64,000 bases of DNA, taken from Desulfamplus sp. Its GTDB lineage: Bacteria; Desulfobacterota; Desulfobacteria; Desulfobacterales; Desulfobacteraceae. The stretch covers positions 1 to 64,000 of the forward strand of contig JADFZJ010000003.1 of the NCBI GenBank assembly GCA_015232555.1. Direction: 5' to 3'. Of this stretch, positions 1-8,326 are shown piece by piece; positions within the stretch are counted from its first letter, which is position 1, and each line of letters begins with the position of its first letter. The notes beneath the pieces are model-generated. The model was not told the DNA's origin. It saw nothing but the letters and a program-made list of their open reading frames with translations, and ran no database searches. The position numbers and the translations under genes are program-made.

Positions 1-132
1 TTCACTTTAACTGAATGTCTTTGAATCTATTGTTTATCATCAACACCAAATTTGGTAAAATAACCTGTTAGTCTGATCGAATGAATTCAGTAGGTTTTGC
101 ATCTCCCCCAAATCCGTTATAACCAGGTATAT

Positions 133-1062
133 TTAAAAAATAATACGCTGCTGTGCATAGGCAGCACACAAACATGCACCAAATATAAAAATACACCCTG
201 AAAGGTAAATCCACGTCAGCAGTGCCATGATACCGCCGAACGCACCATATATCGCATTTAAAGTGGCAAAATCCCTGAGGTAGATGACAAACAGCTTTTC
301 TGCCAATTTCATAAGCACTGTAGCACATAGGGCTGCTTTCCAAACTTCTGCAAAGCGTGTGGGTTTATGCGGGGCAAGCCTGTACAGGAGGCTGAGACTT
401 ACGAACACTACTGAGGACGGTATAAAATAGATAAACAGGGCATGTAACCATGTGCTAAAAGCACTAAATGGAAACAACCACAACCACTCTTTTGTCATTG
501 CAGCGATCACAGGCATTGCGACACCGAAGAGCACTACGCAAACCATAATGACGAGAAACAATAGGCTTTTAAGAGGCAATCTCCACCAGTTGGGGAACTC
601 AGTACCCCATGCCCTGTTGGTAGCATAGATAAGTGTGTTGAAAAATTGCATGGATGACCAGACGAGCATAAGAAATGCGGTAATACTCGCCTGTTTGCGA
701 GTGTTGATGACTCCTGTGATGGTGTCAAAAATATAACTTTGCATTTCACCACTTATCGGGACATAAGTTTCAACATAAGCAACAACGTCCATTCCTGCCC
801 GACCTTTATCAATAAAGACAGATGCTATAGTGACAAAGATGATGACCAGAGGAAAGAGCGAAAAAAAAGCGTAATATGCAAATGCTCCGGCTGACTGTGC
901 CCCATCTGTCTGTAAAAACATTCGTACAGACAGAGATAATATGCTCCAAAACCTCGTGCTCCAAAACCTCACGATTGTATGGTCAAAATGGACATCTCTT
1001 CGCCATTTTAGCAGGCGATGTTCGGCAGGAGCTTGAGGTTGTTTTTTTATAATACGGGCCAC
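133..1062 (-). CDS. YihY/BrkB-family inner-membrane protein
   Basis: A 309-residue polytopic membrane protein of the YihY/BrkB family (once mis-named ribonuclease BN). The motif DGAQSAGAFAYYAFFSLFPL near residues 51-70 and about six hydrophobic segments through residue 300 are typical. The molecular role of the family is not established; some members have been suggested to act in membrane or lipid homeostasis. The frame starts with GTG inside the end of the creA-like gene, overlapping it by 16 bases, so the two are probably translated together. No strong Shine-Dalgarno precedes the GTG. Bases 1-132 downstream of the stop hold no gene that I can support. Confidence 0.85.
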   Translation of the reverse strand: MARIIKKQPQAPAEHRLLKWRRDVHFDHTIVRFWSTRFWSILSLSVRMFLQTDGAQSAGAFAYYAFFSLFPLVIIFVTIASVFIDKGRAGMDVVAYVETYVPISGEMQSYIFDTITGVINTRKQASITAFLMLVWSSMQFFNTLIYATNRAWGTEFPNWWRLPLKSLLFLVIMVCVVLFGVAMPVIAAMTKEWLWLFPFSAFSTWLHALFIYFIPSSVVFVSLSLLYRLAPHKPTRFAEVWKAALCATVLMKLAEKLFVIYLRDFATLNAIYGAFGGIMALLTWIYLSGCIFIFGACLCAAYAQQRIIF

Positions 1063-1535
1063 TTCATTATAGGTATTGTGCTGATGCTGTTCTTGGGGCT
1101 GCCCTGTAGAACCTTGTCGCTATATGCCACATAAACCAGCACATTACGTTTGCGATCAAAAAAACGGACAACCTTGAGCTTTTTGAATAAGATGCTGCGG
1201 TGTTCGTCAAAGACCCGCTCACCATCTTTTAGTTCGCCGATTATCTTGATGGGACCAATCTGACGACAGGCTATACTGGCGTCACTCGTATCCTCAGCTA
1301 CACCAAGCTCACCCTTTACTCCGCCTGTCTGTGCACGGGAGATATGACATGCAACTCCCTCGACTTTGGGGTCATCAAAGCCATCAATTACTATCGTGTC
1401 GTTGGTACCAAGCCAACGAAATTGAGTGTTGATAGAACCTGTAGTGCCGCGTTCCGGACGACTAAAGAACCACCACCCGAAGATAAAAATAACCAGAACA
1501 ATTCCTACGCCCAAAATAGTTCCGAACTTTTTCAT
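1047..1535 (-). CDS. CreA-like periplasmic protein
   Basis: A 162-residue CreA-family protein: one N-terminal hydrophobic anchor or signal (about residues 5-22), then the family pattern FDDPKVEGVACHISRA and, later, SIACRQIGPI. The family is widespread in proteobacteria and its function is unknown. The start was set at the ATG at 1535 because AGAAGG lies 8 bases upstream; an ATG seven codons further upstream (1556) overlaps that ribosome-binding site and is less likely. The gene precedes and overlaps the YihY-like gene, which suggests one transcript. Confidence 0.85.
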   Translation of the reverse strand: MKKFGTILGVGIVLVIFIFGWWFFSRPERGTTGSINTQFRWLGTNDTIVIDGFDDPKVEGVACHISRAQTGGVKGELGVAEDTSDASIACRQIGPIKIIGELKDGERVFDEHRSILFKKLKVVRFFDRKRNVLVYVAYSDKVLQGSPKNSISTIPIMKWPVL

Positions 1536-1592
1536 AATGATTTTCCTTCTTCCCATAGACGATCTTTTTTTCCACCCATTGCCCCATCCCTG

Positions 1593-1636
1593 CCCTCCCC
1601 AAAATTGAGAGATTTATTTTTCAATTTTGGGGAGGG
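1593..1636. repeat. Perfect 16-bp inverted repeat, G/C-rich hairpin
   Basis: The arms at 1593-1608 and 1621-1636 are exact reverse complements (CCCTCCCCAAAATTGA), with a 12-base A/T-rich loop. It sits in the gap between two minus-strand genes. No T-run directly follows the stem, so it is either a REP-like element or a Rho-independent terminator of unusual form. A CCCTCCCC-type hairpin of the same flavour occurs at 42344-42400. Confidence 0.6.
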
Positions 1637-1697
1637 GTAGGAGTCAGGGGGGAGGCGTGTGGCAATTAAATCAGGCAAGTTATCAATTTTATCGTAA

Positions 1698-2708
1698 TTA
1701 GAAAGATACGTTAATTCCTGCCCCGTAGTACTCTGAACGTAATTTGTAGAACTGGCCAAAGGGTAGATTACCGTTGTAATATTCGCCAAAAATCTGGATT
1801 GCCCGTTTTTCTGTATATGGGCTGCGGATATTTATGCCGACTTTGGCATTAAAGTCAGAGTCCCAATCAGTCTCCTCCCAGCTATGCCACATTATGCTGG
1901 TGAAGAGTCTCATGGTTGGTTTGAATACAGGTTTTCTGCTCTGATAATCAATACTTGCCTGAAAACTGTTGCGTTTAAGATCAGAATCTGTGTGGACAAT
2001 ATATGAAGGACCTGCGGATAACTGTATTCCGTTCCAATCCACGGCAGCCAGTAGTTCAATGGTCTCAAAGCTCAAGTTGATACGGCTTACCTTCAGCGGC
2101 TCGATTTGAGGCAGCAGGAGAAACTCGTCACCAAGATGAGAGGACTGATGAAAAAAACGTGCTCGTGCTGAAAAGAAGCCATTTCGATAGCTTAACGGAA
2201 AACCGATGATATAGTCGGCATTTATAAGATCCATTGAATCTGCATCCATATTGAACTGGGCAAGGACTGTACCGCTGATATTGAGCTGCCATGCGTCATT
2301 GTCTCCCCAGCCTGACCAGCGTACAAGTCCGAAACTGTCACCAAAGCCGACTGATCCAATATTTATTGTGTCATCAGGTTCAACACCATTAATAGTCTCA
2401 AGACTCTCATCAGGCAGTTTAAGTTTGAGGTAGGTTACATGGGTGCGGGGTTCTTTGGGGCTTGCCATAGATGGATAAAAAAGCTGTCCTTGAGGGAAGA
2501 GAGCGGAATCTCCCCGGTTGTAACGATTGGATTCACTCTCCTGACTATAACCATTTGAAGCTGAAAGGAAAAATAAACCAAATATTACGATTGTCCTAAT
2601 ACCTTGCCTGATATTTTGCCTGATACTTTGATTAATTCTCTTGATATATTTTTTGTTTACTATCTTTATACTGTTATTTTTCTCCATCTCAATCCGGGTA
2701 TTGCTCAT
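1698..2708 (-). CDS. DUF1207-type outer-membrane protein
   Basis: A 336-residue exported protein resembling the DUF1207 family, which is of unknown function. A basic N-region is followed by a hydrophobic signal segment (about residues 38-55) ending near NGYSQ. The body is rich in alternating polar and aromatic strands and the last residue is Phe, as in outer-membrane beta-barrels. The start at 2708 is supported by AAGGAGAGG seven bases upstream; an ATG 49 codons earlier has no such signal. The family assignment rests on recalled patterns (FPQGQLFYPSMA near the mature N-terminus and GPSYIVHTDSD), so it is moderate. It is monocistronic between two hairpin regions. Confidence 0.7.
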   Translation of the reverse strand: MSNTRIEMEKNNSIKIVNKKYIKRINQSIRQNIRQGIRTIVIFGLFFLSASNGYSQESESNRYNRGDSALFPQGQLFYPSMASPKEPRTHVTYLKLKLPDESLETINGVEPDDTINIGSVGFGDSFGLVRWSGWGDNDAWQLNISGTVLAQFNMDADSMDLINADYIIGFPLSYRNGFFSARARFFHQSSHLGDEFLLLPQIEPLKVSRINLSFETIELLAAVDWNGIQLSAGPSYIVHTDSDLKRNSFQASIDYQSRKPVFKPTMRLFTSIMWHSWEETDWDSDFNAKVGINIRSPYTEKRAIQIFGEYYNGNLPFGQFYKLRSEYYGAGINVSF

Positions 2709-2885
2709 TAAATCCTCTCCTTTATAAAAAGCCTTAAAAAAAATGTGATATTTATTAGACTTGCTTATAAAATTCAATTTTCGTGCCACGTTGCGACACC
2801 AAGGAGATTTTGATTTATAAGCCTGATTTTTAAGAAGAATCAGACAGACAACCATTTACAAGGTTGAGACCTAACGCCATAAAAA

Positions 2886-2920
2886 AAGGTCATATATGGT
2901 GTTTACCCATATATGACCTT
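2886..2920 (-). terminator. Hairpin terminator
   Basis: A 14-bp stem (2886-2899 with 2907-2920, AAGGTCATATATGG) and a 7-base loop. Read on the minus strand the stem runs into seven T residues. It is the second terminator downstream of the sigma-54 activator gene and lies upstream of the DUF1207 gene. Confidence 0.7.
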
Positions 2921-2980
2921 TTCGTATTTTATTTTTATTTAATATTTCAGCCGTTGGGCTAAAGCCCTCGGCTAACTCAT

Positions 2981-3005
2981 AAAAAAAGCCCGCTTAAGCG
3001 GGCTT
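2981..3005 (-). terminator. Rho-independent terminator of the sigma-54 activator gene
   Basis: A perfect palindrome at 2986-3005 (AAGCCCGCTTAAGCGGGCTT) followed on the minus strand by a run of T residues (2987-2981 read in reverse). It lies about 75 bases downstream of the stop codon at 3081. A further imperfect hairpin (AGCCG..GGGCT with AGCCC..CGGCT) lies between this element and the terminator at 2886-2920. Confidence 0.8.
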
Positions 3006-3080
3006 GGGTAAAATTTAGCCCTAAGCTTTAGCTTAATGGCGATAAAGAAGAGTTAAAAGCTCAAATTAAGAGTGTGTAAA

Positions 3081-4748
3081 TTATAAGTCTATGTTTTTTT
3101 CAATGCCAAGTTTACGCATACGAGCACGCAAGGTGCTGCGGTTCAGTCCGAGTATTTCATTGGCACTATTTTTCCCGCTTACTTTCCAGTCAGTCTTCTC
3201 AAGTATCTGGACAATATAGTCACGCTCAACTTCTTCTAAAGTTTTTATCTCTTTATCAGAACTTCGTCTGGTAAGTTCTCCCCCTAATCCCACTAATGTA
3301 TCAACCAGATGCAGTTTCTGCCCTGATGAGTTGATAACTCCCCGCTCAAGGACATTTTGCAGCTCTCTGATGTTTCCGGGCCAGTGATAACTCTGTAAGG
3401 TGTCCATTACCTCTTGAGGAATTATTGAAATATCCCTGCCAACCCTTCTTGCAATTTTTTTTATGTAGAAATCCACAAGAAGCGGGATATCCTCATTGCG
3501 ATCCCTGAGAGGAGGCATGGTAATCGGAAAAACATTTATCCTGTACCAGAGGTCTTCTCTAAAACGACCTTTTTTGACCTCATCTTCCAACCTACGATTT
3601 GTGGCAACAATAACCCGTGTATCAACCTTGATGGTACGTGAGCTGCCCAACCTTTCAAACTCACCATCTTGTAGTACTCTGAGGAGCTTTGACTGTAACT
3701 CTAAAGAGAGTTCGCCAATTTCGTCTAAAAAAAGGGTAGAGCCATGTGCTACTTCAAATCGTCCTAAATGTTTAGAATAGGAGCCTGTGAAAGAACCTTT
3801 CTCATGACCGAACAGTTCGCTTTCGATAACAGTTGCGGAAAGTGCAGCACAATTTACTTTTACCATAGCCCTCTGTTTGCGCAGGCTCAAGCTGTGAATT
3901 GCCCTGGCAACCAACTCTTTTCCTGTTCCTGTCTCTCCCATAACCAATACTATGGTATCAAGTTCTGCAATCTGCTCAATTTTATATAGTACATATTTAA
4001 GTGCATCACTCTGACCAATGATCTCCTCATGGTTGGATTCCAACTTGATTTCGTCTTGCAGATACTCTTTTTCCACTGACAGCAGGTCCGCTGCTATTTT
4101 TACTTCGGCAAGATCGGTTTCTGCTTTCTGCCTCTTCTTTTCTGTCTCTTCTGCCTCCTTGTATATGGTGATGTCGCTGATTGTTACGCAGCAGATCAGC
4201 TCATCGTCAGCATCTTGAATAGATACAGCATTAAGGTGTACCCAGAATGGTATCCCCTCTTTTTTTTGCATTCGGAGTTCACAAGGCTCTGATTTTCTGG
4301 CCTTCCATAATTCTTTACGATCTTGTTTAAAGAGTAATCTTAAATAGATGTAGTAAATATCTTGGTCATCTTTGAAGATAAATTTAGATAGGGGTTGTTT
4401 GATAAGCGCCTCTCGAGAATTACCAAACATTGTTGAGGCAGTAAGGTTAGCTTCTAAAATAATCCCGTGTTGATTGACCGTACAATAGCCCACTGGAGCC
4501 AGCTCGTATAGATCAAAATAGCGTGCCCTTGCAGCATCAAGTGCAGTCTGGGAGAGACGCAGCTCCTCATTTTGCATCTCAAGCTCTATCTGATGGACAC
4601 GTAACTCATGGATTGTATGTTTGATATCTTCGGGTGTCATAGCGTGGTTATCTTCCGAAGAGAATACCTCTTTTACTTTATAGATATTTTCTGCCCTCCG
4701 ACGTATTGAGCCTGTCTCTTTAATTCTTTCATTCTTACTGCCAGACAT
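3081..4748 (-). CDS. PAS-domain sigma-54-dependent transcriptional activator
   Basis: A 555-residue NtrC-type regulator. The order is an N-terminal coiled coil (about 35-75), a PAS domain (about 76-195), a second coiled coil, a sigma-54 AAA+ domain (about 240-470) and a C-terminal Fis-type helix-turn-helix (about 515-550). The Walker A motif is GETGTGKE and Walker B is LFLDEIGEL. The sigma-54 contact loop, usually GAFTGA, reads GSFTGS; Phe and Thr are kept. There is no receiver domain, so the PAS domain presumably senses a small molecule, redox state or a partner. The start ATG at 4748 belongs to the first of five tandem start-site repeats. The gene follows the zinc-type binding-protein gene on the same strand. 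The target genes are unknown. Confidence 0.93.
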   Translation of the reverse strand: MSGSKNERIKETGSIRRRAENIYKVKEVFSSEDNHAMTPEDIKHTIHELRVHQIELEMQNEELRLSQTALDAARARYFDLYELAPVGYCTVNQHGIILEANLTASTMFGNSREALIKQPLSKFIFKDDQDIYYIYLRLLFKQDRKELWKARKSEPCELRMQKKEGIPFWVHLNAVSIQDADDELICCVTISDITIYKEAEETEKKRQKAETDLAEVKIAADLLSVEKEYLQDEIKLESNHEEIIGQSDALKYVLYKIEQIAELDTIVLVMGETGTGKELVARAIHSLSLRKQRAMVKVNCAALSATVIESELFGHEKGSFTGSYSKHLGRFEVAHGSTLFLDEIGELSLELQSKLLRVLQDGEFERLGSSRTIKVDTRVIVATNRRLEDEVKKGRFREDLWYRINVFPITMPPLRDRNEDIPLLVDFYIKKIARRVGRDISIIPQEVMDTLQSYHWPGNIRELQNVLERGVINSSGQKLHLVDTLVGLGGELTRRSSDKEIKTLEEVERDYIVQILEKTDWKVSGKNSANEILGLNRSTLRARMRKLGIEKNIDL

Positions 4749-4854
4749 AATATCCTCCTGATTCAGACATAATATCCTCCTGATTCAGACATAATATCCT
4801 CCTGATTCAGACATAATATCCTCCTGATTCAGACATAATATCCTCCTGATTCAG
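4745..4854 (-). repeat. Five exact 22-bp tandem repeats, each with SD and ATG
   Basis: Units at 4745-4766, 4767-4788, 4789-4810, 4811-4832 and 4833-4854 are identical. On the minus strand each reads CTGAATCAGGAGGATATTATG followed by T, so each holds AGGAGG, a 5-base spacer and ATG. The ATG codons end at 4836, 4814, 4792, 4770 and 4748; only the last opens the sigma-54 activator. Because 22 is not a multiple of three, each upstream ATG opens a short frame (MSESGGYYV then stop) whose TGA overlaps the next unit's ATG region; the last of them reads MSESGGYYVWQ. The array therefore lies entirely in the translation-initiation region and could change in copy number by slippage. Confidence 0.96.
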
Positions 4855-4925
4855 GTGAATTTACATAGTTTATATTTCTTAAACGTCAAATGAGTATAAC
4901 CTTTTTAGAGTATAATATACAGAAG

Positions 4926-5846
4926 TTATTTCAATGCTGATTTAAATTTATCTGCTACATCACGAAGATTTTTAAACCAGTCGTAACCAAGAGGATCGGC
5001 AAAAATAACCTCTCCATCAATCTCTTTTGCTATCTGTTGTGCACTTTTCACTGAAAACTGAGGCTGGACAAAGATAATCGAAATTTTATTTTTTCTTGCA
5101 TGGCTGATAATCTCTTTAAGCTGGGCTGGTTTGGGATTTTTACCCTCTATTTCAATAGGCAGCTCCTCAAGGTTATAATCTTGGGCAAAATATCCCCATG
5201 AAGGGTGAAATACCATAAATTGGAGACCTTTTTTGTCTGCAAATATACTGTTGAGTTCTGCATCTAATTTCTCAATTTCTGATATGAATATTTTATAGTT
5301 TGTATCATAAAAAGAGGAAGAGTCAGGATCAACTGCCTTGAGTCCATTTAAAATGTGTTGAGCCTGAATCGCAACAAGTTTTGGAGAGAGCCATATATGG
5401 GGATCAGCTTCTCCTAAATTAGCATCAGAATGACTTTGTTCTATATGTTTTTCGTGATGATAATGTGATACCATCTGAATTTTTTTAATGCCGTCATCAG
5501 TATTGACAATTTTCATATTCTTATTAGAAGCAGATACCTTTCCAAGCCATATTTTTTCAAAAGGAAGCCCTGATGCAAAATATATTTTCGTTTTTGACAA
5601 AGCTATCATTTGCTGTGGTTTAGGTTCATAGGTGTGAGGGCTTGCTCCTGGCTGCACCATTACCTGAACATCAACACGTTCCTTGCCAATCTGATCCACA
5701 AAAAACTTCTGTGGCAAAATGCTTACAAAAACAGGTATATTTCCTTCTGATGCCTCAACGCAGGAAAAAATAGCGTTTGATATGGAGATGAGTATAAATA
5801 CTAACATTAAAAACAATTTAAGGGTTAGTTTGAAAACTGATTTCAT
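4926..5846 (-). CDS. Metal ABC transporter substrate-binding protein, ZnuA-like
   Basis: A 306-residue cluster A-I (ZnuA/TroA-type) periplasmic metal-binding protein. An N-terminal signal sequence covers about residues 1-32. The expected ligands are His71 (SPHTYEP), His150 (DPHIWLSP), His214 (FHPSWGYF) and Asp284 (FADPLG). A His-rich acidic loop at about 128-140 (HYHHEKHIEQSH) is the hallmark of zinc- rather than manganese-specific members. The permease and ATPase genes that usually accompany it are absent from the neighbourhood, so it is an orphan here. It precedes the sigma-54 activator by 177 bases, largely the 22-bp repeat array. Confidence 0.9.
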   Translation of the reverse strand: MKSVFKLTLKLFLMLVFILISISNAIFSCVEASEGNIPVFVSILPQKFFVDQIGKERVDVQVMVQPGASPHTYEPKPQQMIALSKTKIYFASGLPFEKIWLGKVSASNKNMKIVNTDDGIKKIQMVSHYHHEKHIEQSHSDANLGEADPHIWLSPKLVAIQAQHILNGLKAVDPDSSSFYDTNYKIFISEIEKLDAELNSIFADKKGLQFMVFHPSWGYFAQDYNLEELPIEIEGKNPKPAQLKEIISHARKNKISIIFVQPQFSVKSAQQIAKEIDGEVIFADPLGYDWFKNLRDVADKFKSALK

Positions 5847-5922
5847 AGCGGTGTATTAATCCTCCATTGTTTAGATGACTCTTTAAGAAATATAAGTTCA
5901 AATGTATTAAAATATTTCAATA

Positions 5923-6666
5923 TCATCTTTTAATGAAATAGAGTGCTGCACTTTTGCCCATAACAGGATTGAGAAGTTTTTCTATAAAACCTGTTATAAA
6001 TGGCTTTTCCATCATATCCCACACAAGAAGATTGTGGTAAAGAGTTACAAATTTTGAAGAGAAATTGGAACTGTTCTTTTGATTATTATTTAGACCTGTA
6101 AGGCACTTAAGCCACCAGAATGGAGCGTGGAGACTGTGAGCGTGGTGGCTGCCTTGAAATTGAAATCCTAACGGGATGACCTTTTCAAGCAGCTCTTTTT
6201 TTTTGTAAATACGGATATGTCCGCCTTCGGTATTGCAGTATTCGTTTGAGAGTTTCCAGCATATCTTTTCAGGCCAGTATCTTGGAACTGTTAATGCAAG
6301 CTGCCCGCCTGGCTTGAGAATCCTTTTTAGCTCTTCCAGTGCTTTTTCCTCTTCATAAATATGCTCCATAACTTCAGAACATATAATAACATCAAAAGAG
6401 TTGTCACCAAAAGGAAGCCTCGTTATATCTGCTGCTGAAAGTGCCCATTCTGATCCGTTGTCTAATTTGGAAATACCTGAAAGTTCTTGATGCAGTTTTA
6501 GTTTATCTTGTGATACAACCAAATCTTTGTAAGCCCTGTCAGCACCAATGCAAAAAATTTCAGGAAATTCCCAAGCCTTTGCAGTGTGCCTGCCTTCTCC
6601 GCATCCAATATCAAGAACCTTAACACCAGGTTTTAACTCAAGTCTGTTAAAATCAACTGTAATCAT
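5923..6666 (-). CDS. Class I SAM-dependent methyltransferase
   Basis: A 247-residue methyltransferase of the Methyltransf_11 type. Motif I, VLDIGCGEGRHT, is at residues 18-29, and the post-motif FDVIICSEVMEHIYEEE with LKPGGQLALTVPRYWPE follows. The substrate is unknown. It lies 122 bases downstream of a family-4 glycosyltransferase gene on the same strand, so it may modify a glycan, a lipid carrier or a secondary product made by that enzyme. The start is the only ATG before motif I. Confidence 0.88.
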   Translation of the reverse strand: MITVDFNRLELKPGVKVLDIGCGEGRHTAKAWEFPEIFCIGADRAYKDLVVSQDKLKLHQELSGISKLDNGSEWALSAADITRLPFGDNSFDVIICSEVMEHIYEEEKALEELKRILKPGGQLALTVPRYWPEKICWKLSNEYCNTEGGHIRIYKKKELLEKVIPLGFQFQGSHHAHSLHAPFWWLKCLTGLNNNQKNSSNFSSKFVTLYHNLLVWDMMEKPFITGFIEKLLNPVMGKSAALYFIKR

Positions 6667-6788
6667 AAATTTCTTATGCCATCAACAATTATAGATTTAG
6701 TTTTTTTCGATTAACCTCACCTTAAGCCCTGCCTGATAAAGGGGGAAAGAGAGGGAAAAAAATTAAAAGTATAGCCACAAAGCCATTT

Positions 6789-8024
6789 TTAACGGTAATT
6801 GGCTATAATATCTCTGTATGCCTGCACTGTCCTTATTCCTGTCATCTCCCATGTGTAGTTTTTCATTACACGCTCATAGCCTGCATTTGCCATCCGTTCA
6901 CATTCAGCTGGATTATCAAGCAGAGAGATAATAGAATTTTTCAGAGCATTGGCATCAGCAGTTGGGACAATTTTTGCGGCATCTCCAGCAACTTCGGGAA
7001 GAGCACCACCAGTTGTACATATTACAGGTATTCTGCACGCCATTGCCTCACCCACTGGCAGACCAAAACCTTCATACAATGAAGGTACAACTGCAACGGT
7101 TGCTTTTGCATACTCCTCAATGAATCGGTCGTCATCTATCCTTCCTGTAAATTCGACAATATCTTTTAGGTCAAGATTTCTGATAACCTTCTCAATCCCG
7201 CCGTTTTGTTTAGGAGCACCAATAACAACAAGCTTTATACTCCTCTCTTTTGATATACCCTTTATTGCATGAAGAAGATAATAGAGACCTTTAAGCGGAG
7301 TGTCTGCACTGTTTGTAACGATAACGCGGTTAGATTCCCGTTTAATGTGCTCAAGCGGGTGAAATAGCTCTGTATTTATACCGTTTGGAACAGTGACAAA
7401 GCGTTGTTCAGGGATTCCAAATTCTCTTGAGATATCTTGTTTTGAAAAATCGGACACAGTTATTATCTTTTGAAGCCGTCTTGCAACATATTTTTGCATT
7501 CCGATAAATGAGTACCACCTCAGATGCTTCATTTTTTTGAACACTGATTTTGTACTCTGTACAGCAATACGGCGGTCAACAGTCATTGGGTGGTGGATAG
7601 TTGCTGTAACTGGAAGACGTTTTGAAAGGGAAAGGATGCCGTAAGCAAGACATTGGTTATCGTGAATAATATCATAACCTCTAAGTTTATCTGTAAGATA
7701 TCGCTCTGCCCTCATGCCAAATGTCAAAGGTTCTGGATATCCCATACTTGAAACTCCAAGCCACTCAATCATATTAACAGGGTCAGTAAGTTCATGGAGC
7801 TTGGGAGTTCTAAAAAGATCATTTGGATTATAGAGATCAAGGGTTGGCAGCATGGTGAGTTTTGCATTGCCTACAAGAAGAGGATCAGGAGGACCTGCAA
7901 TAACCTCAACATGATGACCAAGGTCTGTGAGAGCACGGCTCAAGTTTCTTACATAAACCCCCTGTCCACCGCAATGCGGATTGCTTCTGTAGCTTATAAT
8001 TCCGATTTTAAGTCTGCTTTGCAT
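6789..8024 (-). CDS. Family 4 glycosyltransferase
   Basis: A 411-residue GT-B fold glycosyltransferase. The N-terminal acceptor-domain pattern GGQGVYVRNLSRALTDLGH is at about residues 19-37. The C-terminal donor-binding signature is VPSLYEGFGLPVGEAMACR, with the E-x7-E pair, at about 313-331. It probably adds a sugar from a nucleotide-sugar donor to a cell-surface glycan or lipid, but donor and acceptor cannot be read from sequence. It is the first gene of a likely two-gene unit with the methyltransferase. An AT-rich region with short inverted repeats lies upstream. Confidence 0.92.
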   Translation of the reverse strand: MQSRLKIGIISYRSNPHCGGQGVYVRNLSRALTDLGHHVEVIAGPPDPLLVGNAKLTMLPTLDLYNPNDLFRTPKLHELTDPVNMIEWLGVSSMGYPEPLTFGMRAERYLTDKLRGYDIIHDNQCLAYGILSLSKRLPVTATIHHPMTVDRRIAVQSTKSVFKKMKHLRWYSFIGMQKYVARRLQKIITVSDFSKQDISREFGIPEQRFVTVPNGINTELFHPLEHIKRESNRVIVTNSADTPLKGLYYLLHAIKGISKERSIKLVVIGAPKQNGGIEKVIRNLDLKDIVEFTGRIDDDRFIEEYAKATVAVVPSLYEGFGLPVGEAMACRIPVICTTGGALPEVAGDAAKIVPTADANALKNSIISLLDNPAECERMANAGYERVMKNYTWEMTGIRTVQAYRDIIANYR

Positions 8025-8100
8025 TATTGGTGACCTTGTGGATAGATAGAGTGAGTTGTTAAATATTGTCTCATTTTGATTGTGCTATTTGTATTTAATT

Positions 8101-8185
8101 TGATTTATTATATCAATATATTGATTTTGAAATGTTATTTCATTTGATTTTATATATCAATATATGATTTTTGAATATTATTTAA
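8101..8185. promoter_or_regulatory. AT-rich direct repeats with an ATCAATATATTGAT palindrome
   Basis: Between the glycosyltransferase start and tRNA-Arg lie two imperfect copies of an approximately 45-base AT-rich block. The first carries the perfect palindrome ATCAATATATTGAT (8112-8125) and the second a degenerate form (8156-8168). The position upstream of the minus-strand glycosyltransferase suits a promoter with an operator, but no defined -35/-10 pair is called. Confidence 0.3.
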
Positions 8186-8214
8186 GGCTGGAAGGATTGC
8201 TGAAGATGGTGTGT

Positions 8215-8290
8215 TGGTGTGCCCGACTGGAATCGAACCAGCGATCTTCAGCTTCGGAGGCTGACGCCTTATCCACTGGGCTACGAGCAC
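8215..8290 (-). tRNA. tRNA-Arg (anticodon CCG)
   Basis: A complete 76-base cloverleaf read on the minus strand: acceptor arm GTGCTCG with CGGGCAC, a D arm with AGTGGATAA, anticodon stem TCAGC/GCTGA enclosing the loop CTCCGAA (anticodon CCG, reads CGG), and a T arm with TTCGATT. The discriminator A and an encoded CCA end at 8215. It stands alone between folC and the glycosyltransferase gene. Confidence 0.97.
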
Positions 8291-8326
8291 ATTGACTTGG
8301 TTAAATACATTTTCTGTTAAAAAGAA

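Noticed and set aside
4745-4854. CRISPR array or iteron-type origin
   Set aside because: The 22-bp units are directly adjacent with no spacers, no cas or replication genes are near, and each unit is a translation start site.
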